Shown one piece after another: positions 53,710 to 64,000 of a DNA stretch of 64,000 nt. Location: contig JAZBRS010000076.1 in assembly GCA_037176725.1 (NCBI GenBank), positions 120,237,001-120,301,000 of the forward strand, given 5' to 3'. The DNA comes from Posidonia oceanica (lineage: Eukaryota > Streptophyta > Magnoliopsida > Alismatales > Posidoniaceae). The position numbers and the translations under genes were made by a program. The number at the start of each line of letters is the position of its first letter. Position 1 is the stretch's first letter. A model generated the notes under the pieces. The model ran no database searches. It was not told the origin of the DNA and was given only the letters and a program-made list of their open reading frames with translations.

Positions 53710-56700
53710 TGTAGACACCCCATTTTGACAGGCCGGATCGATTGGAACCTTCTGGTGGCTGCTGAACCCGAATCTAGACCCAAACCTACACCTTTCTCTT
53801 CCCCTTTTCCCTCAAAATAAGCCCAAACTCAACCTAGGATTACCCCCCTTTCCCGAACCCGAAAACTAACCAAAATTCATTGGAAAACTCACCTCTGATG
53901 ACTTAGCAAACCTACCAAAAAGCCTGCAAAAATTCAAACCAGAACCCCTCCCAAAAATCCTAGGAAACTTAGGCAAAACTACCCTTTTCCTACACCTCAA
54001 AACCCTTCCAAAACTTTCTCAAAACCAAACCAAAACCCTGGGACCAAGACTAGAAACCCTAGACCCCGCACTTGCCAAGTTTCATCCCTTTCCGAGACCT
54101 CTAAGCCCCCCTTTTGGCCAAATTATCGTTTTCTCTCTCCGGGATTATCGTTTTCTCTCTCCTCTTTCTCTCCAGATTATCGTCTCTCTTTTCATCCCCT
54201 TCTTGCCCTTTTTCTGGCTTGGCCGTGGGCCCCCTTTGTACTTCTATCCCTTCTCTATCTTATTCCTATTTTTATTTTATTTTTAGCATTTTCCCTGAAT
54301 TTTAAAAATCATTTCCCTCAAACCTATCTCTTTTCCCTTTATTTCCCTCCTTTTCCCATTTCTTTCCTCCTCCTCTTTTCCTTTTCTCTCTTTTGCAAAA
54401 ACCCATACAAATCCCTAAAAATCTGTAAAACCCCAAAACATAAAAGAGACAAATCAGAGTTCTAATAAAAACAACTAAAAAACATTAAACAAGCAATTAA
54501 AAACTTAAACTTAACTAAATCAAGCTAAAAAGAAAATCAAGCATGCAAACTAAAAAATGCAAAACAAACCAAAAGAAAACACTGAAAAATCGAGGAAAAA
54601 ACTAAAATAAAACCAAAACCCACCAAAAGTAAAAAACCCCATCAGAATAACTAAAAAACAAACCCTAAAAAGAAGAATTAAAAAATAAACACTAAGATAA
54701 GTAATTAAAGAAGCAAAAAGACTTAACCTAATAAACATAAGAAAAACAACATGAGGACTTAATTAAAAAGGAAAAGAAAAACCCGTTTAAAAGACTTAAA
54801 AAAAAAAAAAAACACCCCATCAAGCCAGAGAAATCCAACTAAAAATTTCAAGAAAAATTAACAAATAAAAAATCAAAACATAATTCAAGAGACTTAAGAA
54901 AAGAAAACCTTAAAAGATTAAAACTAAAAGCCAAAACCCACTCTAATTAATATAAAAATAAATCCTAAAAATCCTAATCAACATCCTAAAATACTTAACA
55001 AGAAAACACAATTTTAAAAACAATTTAAAAGATTTAACAAACACTTAATCAAGTGGAAAACAAATTAAAAACAAAAGAAAGCCCTAAAACCCTAATCAAG
55101 CCCAAAACACATTAATTAACCCCAAAACAGTCATTAAAAAAATCTAATTAAAACCCTAACCCTAACCCACAACACAACCTTTCTAGTATATTTATTTATT
55201 TTTAATTTATTTTTTCTAATTTTATTTCCTTTCTTTCCCCTCTCTTTCTTTCTTTCTTCCTTTTTATTTTCTTTTCTTCCTTATTGGGCCCATCAGCCCG
55301 TTTCGCTTTTTCCTTCTTTTGTTTAAAATTCCAGGCCCGGCCCGCGTCCACAGTCGTCTTCCTCCTTCCCTCCCTCCGCACAGTGTCTGCGGCCTCCCTG
55401 ATACACACTTCTGCCATCGCTGCAACCGTCTGCTGCCCCTGCCAGGCCTGCGCTCGCACGCCTTCTGCCAGGACCGGACCGGCGTGCGCCGCTTCGCGTC
55501 CGTGCTCCCGCCACCGTTTCCTTGGCAATTAATTGCCGCAGTCCCGCAAGCCTGCAAGCAAGGAAAGGGGAGATCAGTAGAGCCATAACGGGAGGAGAAG
55601 GAGAAGGGAAGAGAACGCAGAAGCATCCCAGAGAGAGCCACGGACTCCTGTGCGATCCCCAGCAAGAGAGAACCCACATTTCCCCCCGAAAACTCACCCA
55701 AAAAAACCAGAACCTGAGCCTCATCACTCCACGGCAAACAGAGACCAAAACACCTCCGCAATCGCTCGGAATTAGCCCCCCAATCTCACCCATACTTCCT
55801 GCAACACAACCCTCCATTCCACACAAGAAACAACCCCACATTTCCCCCGAATCACGCTGAAACTCACACGGAAACCCAACACCACCTTCCCAAAAATTCC
55901 CCGCACCACAGACCATCTTTCTTCCCCAAACTTTGCCCCATTACTCCCCAGAACACTACCTCCCTAAGCCACCCAACCATTAGCCTCCACTCTCCCCACA
56001 GCTGGAGACCTCCACTTCAAACACCTACGACCATCTCAGCCAGAAAATTCCTCCAAACCCAAACTTCCTCTCCAGCCTTTTCCCGGCCCTCCTGAGCATC
56101 TAGAAACATCCACCCGACCACCAGCAAGCCACCGGAAGCCTCCGCTCGATTCAGAGAGCAGCACACAGCCCTCCCGACCTCAGACGCCTAGCTGTGCACC
56201 CATTTCTGCCGAACCCCCCTCCGATCCTTGAAGCTCGCCTCCAGCCATTCAGCAAGCTCCGGAGGACACCGCGGAGTGGTTTTGGGCAGTCGCGAGGCGC
56301 CGGCGACGCTTCCAGTAGCCGGATGTCCACCGCCGGCACCTGCAGGACCCACCTACGTCGGTGAGACGCTCCAGACAGCGCAACAGGTATATTCTTCCAC
56401 CATTAGCCTCCTCTTCCTCTTCTCCTGCTTTTCCGCCCCTCAAAGGGGATTTTGCGGCCGTTTTCGCGAGGTCAGCGCCGCCGCTGACCTTCTTCCCCGA
56501 CGAGCTCAACGCTCGTCCCGTCGCGCTGAGCTGCAGAACGACCCCCCGTCGGTCGTCCTAGCTCCGCACGGCCGCCAGGACTCCGTTCGTAGCCTCTGCT
56601 TCCTCTGGCGTCGCTTCCTCTCGCCGGACTGCCTTCAGATCAGTTCAGACCTCCGGTGGCTCCCTAGCTCTGCTCCAGGCCAGGTCGCCGCTCGCCGGAC

Positions 56701-56777
56701 GTCTCCCGCGCTCTGCCAGGACCTGGCGACTCTCGCCTGCCGGTCCGCCTCACCGTCAGCAGTCATTTACCCCTCTG

Positions 56778-56811
56778 TCGGCCACTAGTAGCAACTGCTA
56801 CAGTGGCCGAC
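56778..56811. repeat. GTCGGCCACT inverted repeat in the C LTR
   Basis: GTCGGCCACT-A-GTAGCA facing TGCTAC-AGTGGCCGAC, arms about 16 bp with one bulge. Counterpart of the hairpins at 11688 and 32076. Confidence 0.75.
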
Positions 56812-58559
56812 GGTCTGTAAATGTACTATAGCTTAATTTTCTTTTAACTTAGTTATTTTGCCCTGAAATTGCATATCTGGTTTCAGTTTTCACTTATTTG
56901 CTTTCTAGTCCTTCATTTCAATTAATCTGCTGTATTTTTGAATCAAAATCATATTAAATTGCATGATCTGTTTATAGTTTTTAGTATTTGCATGATAGTC
57001 CAGTTACTGTGCTCTCCAGTTGTAAAAAATTAGATTTTGGCCCTTATGTTCTTGATTTTAGCATTTAGATCCTGCAGTAGTTTATTTAATTTTAATGTTG
57101 TAGCTTTGCCTTATTGCATTGCATTCTGCATCCCTTTATTTTACTGATTTTGCATTCAGGTCCATGCACTGTAGAAACTTAGGTTTTATTTTTAATTTTT
57201 GCATACTGCATTGCATATTTTGCCTTCTGATTTTGCATTTTTGCATTTAGGTCCATTTTAAATGGACAGTAACTGTTTTCCATGCATCTTTGCTTATTAC
57301 ATTGCATTTTAACTCTGTTTTTCCCAAAAATTGCACATCAGTCCTGTCTTCTGATTTTAGAGCATGTTTATCATATAAAATTGCATATTTGACCCCTGCA
57401 TGATTCGAAAATTACACATAGGTCCTTGCATCCTTTAAAGATCATGTAAAAAGACTGTTTTGCCCCTAAAGTTGCATCTTAGCTCCTATGCTTACAAAAT
57501 TGCATGTAGTCCCTCCACTTGCATTCCCAGACTCCCCAGAACCCTGTTTTCTAGAAAATTTGCACTTTAGACCCTAGTTTTTTCCAAAATCGCACTCTGA
57601 TTTCCATTTATTTTCAAAACTTCTTCTGATGCATACCATCTTTTCAAAATAGTTTTCTGAACCCAATCTTTTGCAAAATAACCCTCTGCCCTCTCCTGTT
57701 TTCAAAACTCTCTCCTGTGGGCCCCATCCTTTTTGAAAAATTGCATTTAGCCCCCTTCTCTTTTCAAAAATGGCATTTGAATCTCTGTTTTTTAAAAATT
57801 CCCCTCTTGTCTTTTCTTGCATCTTGCATGCATCCTGCACTCATTTAGCTTTGCATTCTTAGCATCTCTTTGCACACACTAAGCACCTTTAGCTCCCCTT
57901 CACTTGGGAGGACCTTTTGCACGTCCTTAGGACCTCCTGAACAATTAGATCTGTTCTTCTCCCCTGTTCTAGCCCTCCTGCCATGAAGCTGCGATATCTT
58001 CCGATCCGACCGTTGGATCTTCTCAAGTAAGCTGCCCAGGCGACTGCAGCAAAGCGCTCTTCAGCATGGATCAAGCAGATCTCTGATCAGGCTCCCGGAT
58101 TTCCAGGTATGTCCTCCTGAACCCCTGCATTGCATTCATTTGCATGCCATTTGCATTGTTTTCCTCGTTTTCGATTTCTGTCTCTTTAAGCATGTAGAAT
58201 AGGGCCTCCTCTTCTTGTCTATCAACTCAGATCCCTGTTTCGCGTACTCTTGGGTGTTTTGTGTTGAGTTTTCCCTGGATTCACCACTTAATGTGACTTT
58301 CTTCCCCCTTTTCCACGATCCGATTGCATCGCGAGCTTTGGGCAACGTGCGAGACACACCGTGGAACGCTTTAGTGGGAAATGGTCGCAAGAGAGGTGGT
58401 AATCCCCCCGTTTGCTCACTCTCCCCTTTGTAGGTCTTCACACCTACTCTGTGTGGCCCCAAACAGCGCCTGTTCTCACACATGCGTTGTTCTACCTCCC
58501 TTTTACTGCTCCTAATCTTTTCCTTGCATTTGCATTTGCACGGCTTTTTTCCAGGTTTT

Positions 58560-59285
58560 ATCTCGCAGTTTTGGCACCGTTTTGCGTGCCCTTTAGTTTT
58601 CTTGCTCCGTTTTGCGTGCCCTTTGGTTTTCTTGCTCCGTTTTACGCGTAGTTTTGTTTTCCCGCACCGTTTTGCGTGCCGCTTCTTTGTCTTGCACCGT
58701 TTTGCGTGCCCTCCCATTTTCTTGCTCCGTTTTGCGTTTCCTTTGGTTGTCTTGCTTCGTTTTGCGTACAGCTTCATTTTCTCGCTCCGTTTTGCGTACC
58801 CTTTGGTTTTCTTGCTCCGTTTTGCATGCAGTTCTGTTTTCTCGCTCCGTTTGCGTGCCCTTTAGTTTTCTTGCTCTGTTTTGCGTGCAGTTCTGTTTTC
58901 TTGCTCCGTTCTGCGTGCCCTTTGGTTTTCTCGCTCCGTTTTGCGTCCCCTTCGGTTTTCTTGCTCCGTTCTACGTGCAGCTTCGTTTTCTCGCTCCGTT
59001 TTGCATACTGCTTCTTTGTCTTGCACCGTTTTGCGTGCCCTTTGGTTTTCTTGCCCCGTTTTGCGTGCAGCTTCGCTTTCCCGCACCGTTTTGCGTGCCC
59101 TCTCATTTTCTCGCCCCGTTTTGCGTGCCGCTTTGTTTTCTTGCTCTATTTTGCGCCCCTTTTCATTTTCGCGCACTGCTTCGCGTTCTTGTTCCGTTCT
59201 CGCATCGTTTCGCGTGTCGGCCTCGTTTCTTGCATCGTTTTGCGTTCTTGCTTCGTTTCTCACACCATTCCGCGTGTTTTGCGTT
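58560..59285 (+). repeat. 30-bp minisatellite in the C LTR
   Basis: About 24 copies of CTTT(G/A)GTTTTCTTGCTCCG followed by TTTTGCGTGCC. Longer than in A and B. Variant units with CTTCTTTGTCTTGCACC are interspersed as in A/B. Confidence 0.88.
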
Positions 59286-59810
59286 ATTTCCCTTGCATGT
59301 CGCCCGCATTGCCTGTTTTCACCGTTGTTTTGTTTTATCGCCTGCATTCGCATGTAGGGCAGTGATGCTTACTGCCTGGAGTTCTCACGAGCTAGGTTGC
59401 GCCTAGTTCGGAACTCAGACAGCGTTGCTGAGCGCTTAGATTGCACGTTTACTTTCCTGCACTGCATTCCCTCACTTAGAGCACACCTTTGAGCATCTAG
59501 ATAAGCATTCATTGGCACTTAGGCATCTAAAGTTTGCATTTCCCTGCGTATGCGAGCGTAAGCCTAGAAAGACCGATTCTCGGGCGTGTCGGGGGTGCCT
59601 AACACCTTCCCCGTGCGTAACAGGAGTCCTTGCCCCCTCTCTTGGCCCGCAATGACCATATTGCCCTTAGCCTAGGCACGAGTCACATCATTTGCATTCA
59701 TTTGCATCTTATTTCTTCTGCATTGCCTTGCATTGCATCTTTTGCTTGGTATTGCGTGGTTATTCACGCATTTCCCCGGTTTTCCTTGTCTCCCGATTTA
59801 ATAGACTTGG

Positions 59811-59820
59811 TGGCGACTCC
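59811..59820 (+). other. PBS-like TGGCGACTCC inside the LTR
   Basis: Ten bases, the first nine identical to the PBS start, located 167 bp before the LTR end. Also present in D (near 44389), in the shared LTR (9408-9417, minus) and in the B 5' LTR. Confidence 0.6.
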
Positions 59821-59987
59821 GATTTTGTCTTATCTTCTTCTTTTCTTTCCTCTTTTTCTCTCTTTTAAATGTTTTCGAGTTAGGTCTTCCTTCTCGGACA
59901 TAGCCGCTTATAGTGAACCTGATTCTGATCGGTGCACATGAGCTTTGGCAATGTGCATGGACGATCCGAACACTGGGATTACTACAG

Positions 59988-60005
59988 TGGCGACTCTGCT
60001 GGGGA
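59988..60005 (+). promoter_or_regulatory. Primer-binding site of element C
   Basis: TGGCGACTCTGCTGGGGA, one base after the LTR end. tRNA-Arg is the likely primer by analogy with Ogre elements; not verified. Confidence 0.8.
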
Positions 60006-60922
60006 CTACTAGACTCCGGCTTTCGCCTTCGCTTTCGCTCGCTTGGGATTTGCTTTCTTTGTTTGCCTTTTGTGCCTTCTTTGCCTGTTTTGCTCGCTTT
60101 TCTGTGCAAGCTCCTAGCAAGTCGCTTCGTCGCTACTTTGCTTAGGTTTTGCATCTCTTTCGCCTCGGTTTGCGCTCTCTTTTGCTTGGCTCTGCTTCTC
60201 TGCTTGTTTATTTGCCTATTGTCTTGCTTATGCTCTTACTTCCTTTACAGCTTACTAGTCTTTACTTTCCTTGCCTTACTTGCTTTTATTGCTTTATTTC
60301 CCGCATAATGCATGACTACATACTTGTTTGGCAACAATACATGCCTTTTGAATGATGAATGTTTGCTTTTGCACGTTTGCTATGTCACTACACACACACA
60401 TGCTCTGTATATATGCATTTTGTCCTGATGAATGCTTTCCCTTCACCATCATGCACACGAACACTCGCACATGCCATGCACCTGCCTTTTGTTTTGTTGT
60501 ATGTTGATTGCTTGCCATGATTGATTGATTTTCTTCCATTTCGCACAATGCCATGCCCAGGATAGTAGAGACTGATTGTCTTTCTGTGGTTAACTAAAAA
60601 CGGCAAGTAAAAATAAGATCTAAGGTAACTAGAGCCACCAACACACTTCCACCCTCTTGGAGTTAATAAAATACGCAAGATAAAAAACTCTAATCATTTG
60701 CATAAGCATCATTTACATAGTTTCCTGTTGTGTCTTTAACAGAGTTCAGTAAGCGATCTCCTTAGCCGGAGCTCCGATTCCCCCCCTTGCTGACATCTCT
60801 ACTGAGACACCCGTGCTCAACCATCTCTTTCTGAGCTACTCGTCTTTGCGAGTATAGCTCCTCGTAGAGCCCGTCCCCTTTTCCCTCGTCGCAGCCCCAT
60901 TTTGACTCGCTCTCGGTCAGCA
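60006..60922 (+). other. 5' untranslated leader of element C
   Basis: About 0.9 kb, no long sense ORF. The ends resemble the A/B leader (GTTAACTAAAAA near 60589; GTGTCTTTAACAGAGTTCAG near 60729), but the middle differs: C lacks the block at 28900-29190 of B and has its own T/C-rich block at 60040-60300. Confidence 0.65.
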
Positions 60923-63900
60923 ATGGCCCAGCGCACCGTCGAACCCCCTCTTGCCCTTGCCTCGGAGGTGGTTCCCGCTCCGGCCCCTCCGGTTCCCATT
61001 TCTAACCCTTCTGTGCCCTCTGTGACGCCAGGATTTTCCTTTCTATCGTCTGGGGCACCCCAGTTTGCTGTGGGACAGTGGCAGACACTCGCTCCTCCTG
61101 ATCCGGTCGCCGAGTCTATCTTGATGGCCACTTCTCGTGTTCTGGAGGCACCACTGACCCCACCTTCTCAGGGATTTGTCACTTTTGACCCCCCTTCTGC
61201 TGCGGCAACTCTCGCCCTAGGACCCCAATCTCCTGGACGGTCCGGATCTCTTGGCTCTGGATCCTCGCCGGCACTGCAATTCAGTGTTCCCACCGACGGG
61301 ACACCTAAAGAGCAGTACCAGCAATTGATGGACACTATCCAGCGGCTGTAGGGTATAGCTCTATCAGTCCGCCCTCCTTCCCCTCCTGTTGTTCCTGAGG
61401 TCCCTGTGCGGCCTGCTCTCGCACATCTTGCATTGCACTCTGCACTTCCGCCTAGACCATCGTCCCAACTGCTCACGGTTCCGACGATGGGGGCACGTAT
61501 CCCGCCTCTGGCATCTGCACCGCACCACACACAGCATGCACCTCCGCCACCTGGTGGCCAGTCATTCGGATTGGTGGGAGCACAGTATCTCGCAGGCCCG
61601 TCCCCCGGCACCGCCCCGGTACGGCCACTGATGCTCCATCATCCTGCACCCACCACACAGCATACCATCTATCCTCCCCCTTTGCATCAGGCTCAGAATT
61701 CCACATGCATCCCTCCTTGCACTCCACCACAGCACGGGTATGCCGGTCATCACCTTGCGTCACCAGGCGACGTGATGGTAGATCTAGAGGAGCACCTCGG
61801 TGCGACCCAATCGGCATACGTGGTCCCTGGCCCCGCTGCCCCATCACCTGTAGCAGCTATTCTAGACCCCATCAACAACAGGATGGATGTTCTGGAGAAG
61901 GCACTGCGTCTAGTGCAGGGCACGGACCACCAGACCTACCAGTTCCGAGACCTCTGCTGTTTCCCAGAGGCGGTACTTCCCCCAAAGTTCAAAATACCGG
62001 ACTTTGAGAAGTATGATGGTAGGGGCTGCCCCATAGCCCATCTGAAGGCGTACTGCGGTGATCTCGCCCAACTCCAGGCGGACGAGAGGTTGCTGATCCG
62101 CCTGTTCCAGAAAAGTTTGTCTGGTCCGGCCCTCAAGTGGTTCACCTCGCTTGACATGGCTACGATCAAGACTTGGAACGACCTAAGCCAGGCATTCTTG
62201 GAACAGTACTCCTTCAACCTCGATCTGGTCCCGAAGCGCGCAGACTTGATCGCAACCAAGCAGAATCCGGGTGAGCCGTTCGGGGAGTACGTCAGCCGCT
62301 GGCGTGCCCTTGCCTCGCAAGTTCGAGATAGGCCCTCCGACGAGGAGTCTATCGAGATCATCATAAAGGGGGCACAGCCGTCTACCGGAGCTTTGCTTAG
62401 CATCCAACCTGTCACAACCTTCACTGCTTTGATCCGAGCTGGCACTCGCGTAGAGAGTTCGTTGCGGAGTGGCAACTTCCCCGCACTCTCTGTGCTTGCC
62501 AAGCAGGCCCCCGCCAGCAACAACGGCAGCAGCAGCAGCACCATCAACAACAACAGCAGCCTCAACAACAATCGTCCCAAGAGGAAGGATCTGCCGAAGC
62601 CCGTTGTCGCATACGTCGACTCCCCTACTGTGCCCGTTCGTCTGGCGTCTCGGCCTGCCCCTCCTCAGATCTATTACGCACCCGCACCTAGGGCACACCC
62701 CACACCACAGATCACTACCACCGCTCGACTGGTCTATCCTACCGCACCGGTTCAGCAAGGACAATTCCAGAGGCCGAGACGGCCACCCGTTGAGAAGCGG
62801 AAATTCGCCCCACTGGTGGAACCGCTCACTGCCGTCCTCCCGAAGGTTGCGTCGCTCCTGAAATTTCCGGAGGTTCGCCCGCCACCAAACCCACTACCGC
62901 ATTGGTTTAAGGCGAACCTTTTCTACGATTTTCATCGAAGCGTCGGGCATTCGACTGATAATTGCTTCACTCTCCGGAATGCTATCCAGGATCTGATCGA
63001 ATCGGGAACGATTGTGATCGACACGCATGAGGCATCCACTTCTGCACCATCTCATGCACCTGCATCAGCATCTATCCCAGCTAATGTTGTCCGCCGACCC
63101 CTGCCGGAGCACTCCTATTCAGGAGGCATAGGGACCTCAGGAATCCACTCTTTGTTTCCTTCCGGATCTCTCACGTCTGTGGTAGATCCTTCCGAGCTTA
63201 TCCATGATGTTTCTGCTCCATTTCCAGTCTCTCTCTATCTTGTTGCTGTCGCCGGTTCCGAGTCGGGCGTTCATATGATCCGACCGCGCACCAGGCCGGA
63301 GCGTCCTCCCGCATCAGCCCCCATGCTTTCCCGGGCCCAAGCCCCAATACATCTCCTAGCCAGACCTCAGCCAGAGTTTCCCGTACACCTATTAGCAAGA
63401 CCTCAATCCCCACCTAGCTTGCCTTCCCAGCCACCCTCCTATCCATGCCCTCCTCAGCCTGTAGCCCCTCTCGTGCTCGCTGCACGCGCTCCCGTGGTTA
63501 TCAACCTAACCCGGGATACCCATCGCGTACCTTACAGCTACGCCACAGAAATGTGTGCGGAAGTGACGCGATCAGGGAGGGTCTACAGACCTCCGGCACC
63601 AATAGCCAGGCCTAGTCACCCAGAACCAGCAATGCCCCTGCCCTTAGTCCAGCCTACAGCCCTACTACCTTCAGGCCAGCCTCTTGAACCCACCATAGTT
63701 GAACCTGTTCCTAAAACCGTACCACCTGCTACCAAGAAATGCCAACCTAAAGCCGACATCACTTCCCAGCTCAAAAAGGTTAAGGCCGACATATCCATCT
63801 GGGACCTGATACACACTTCTGCCGAGCATTGCGAGGCTTTCCTTCGCGTGTTCCAAGCCGCCCGTGTGTCCCAAGCCATAGAACCTGCCGCCTTGGAAAA

Positions 63901-64000
63901 CATGGTCGGAATGATCGCAGAGCCCCAGGTCATCACTTTCACGAGTGATGAGTTGCCTCCGGCGGGGATTAATCACAACCAACCCTTGTTCGTCACAGTA
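60923..64000 (+). pseudogene. gag-pol 5' part of element C, one amber, zinc-knuckle Cys lost
   Basis: ATG at 60923 (MAQRTVE), in frame with the gag domain (DMAT Met at 62156) and open to the window edge except for TAG at 61349-61351, where B has CAG in IQRLQG. At the place of the A/B amber, C has CAG (SSGAPQFAVGQW), which shows that the A/B stop is derived and that the true gag start is the MAQ Met. The zinc knuckle reads FYDFH where A and B have FCDFH, losing the first Cys (about 62931). The frame stops before the protease. The gag protein would form the particle; this copy cannot make it without readthrough. Confidence 0.88.

Larger units (their letters stand above)
53710..59986 (+). repeat. 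5' LTR of element C, 6,277 bp
   Basis: TGTAGACACCCCATTTTGAC at the start, GGGATTACTACA at the end. Same internal order as the A/B LTR: C/T-rich start, A-rich stretch (54400-55170), GC-rich middle (55320-56780), GGCCACT hairpin (56778-56811), TGCAT-rich zone (56860-57860), minisatellite (58560-59285), R/U5-like end. Roughly 750 bp longer than the A/B LTR. No credible ORF; frames rich in Phe/Cys/Pro come from the minisatellite. Confidence 0.92.
53710..64000 (+). mobile_element. Element C: Ogre/Tat-like retrotransposon, 5' part, inserted in E
   Basis: Plus-strand element with 5' LTR 53710-59986, PBS 59988-60005, leader and the first 3.1 kb of gag-pol; it runs off the right edge before the protease motif. 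Its first base follows CTCAT (53705-53709) of E, the expected target-site duplication. Closely related to A/B in gag but with independent lesions. Confidence 0.9.

Noticed and set aside
58412..59406. Phe/Cys/Pro-rich reading frames of 79-264 codons across the C LTR minisatellite (and mirror frames in A, B)
   Set aside because: They follow from the 30-bp period and appear in several frames on both strands. They lie in the LTR and show a pure repeat pattern without a protein-like composition.

Overview
The window is plant nuclear DNA made wholly of retrotransposon sequence. I find no host gene, tRNA, rRNA or bacterial-type feature. Everything belongs to one family of very large Ty3/gypsy elements. 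The family has a gag-protease-RT-RNase H polyprotein, a second cellular-type RNase H before the integrase, a D,D35E integrase with no visible chromodomain, LTRs of 5-6 kb, a primer-binding site reading TGGCGACTC..., and total size near 26 kb. That combination points to the Ogre/Tat lineage of eudicots. The extra ORF with an LTPTLEE motif reminds me of DUF7745-type proteins, and my recollection is that such ORFs are common in pomegranate-like (Myrtales) genomes. The species is a guess.

Layout. (1) 1-35164, minus strand: a tandem, LTR-sharing pair. B has its 5' LTR at 29631-35164, leader, gag-pol at 28608-19978, an extra ORF at 18635-17433, a repeat-rich 3' region at 17432-14775, and an LTR at 14774-9244. 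That same LTR serves as the 5' LTR of A, whose leader and gag-pol run off the left edge. A and B align colinearly (1-14774 with 20388-35164) with few differences. (2) 35165-44561, plus strand: the 3' part of an older element D (pol end, decayed extra ORF, hairpin arrays, 3' LTR). The A/B array is inserted in D's pol. (3) 44562-53709, minus strand: the 3' part of an old element E, with D inserted in its 3' LTR. (4) 53710-64000, plus strand: the 5' part of element C (6.3-kb 5' LTR, PBS, leader, gag), inserted in E's pol. All three nested insertions are antiparallel to their hosts. D and E form a tail-to-tail inverted pair of about 9 kb per arm.

How the parts work together. The LTRs would supply the promoter and polyadenylation signals, the PBS and polypurine tract would prime reverse transcription, and gag-pol supplies particle and enzymes. 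The extra ORF lies on the sense strand between pol and the 3' LTR in B, D and E, so it is a stable part of the family, with unknown function. Between it and the LTR each copy carries arrays of short stem-loops, and a long inverted repeat spans the polypurine tract/LTR junction. No visible copy looks fully autonomous. A and B share an in-frame amber in gag, A has a second stop in pol, B has CVDD in place of YVDD in RT, C has an amber in gag and a lost zinc-knuckle Cys, and D and E have several stops and frameshifts.

Strongest leads: two same-family, antiparallel insertions 18 bp apart in the same pol position; the recombinant tandem array; the conserved extra ORF; the evolving hairpin arrays; and the inverted repeat at the polypurine tract.
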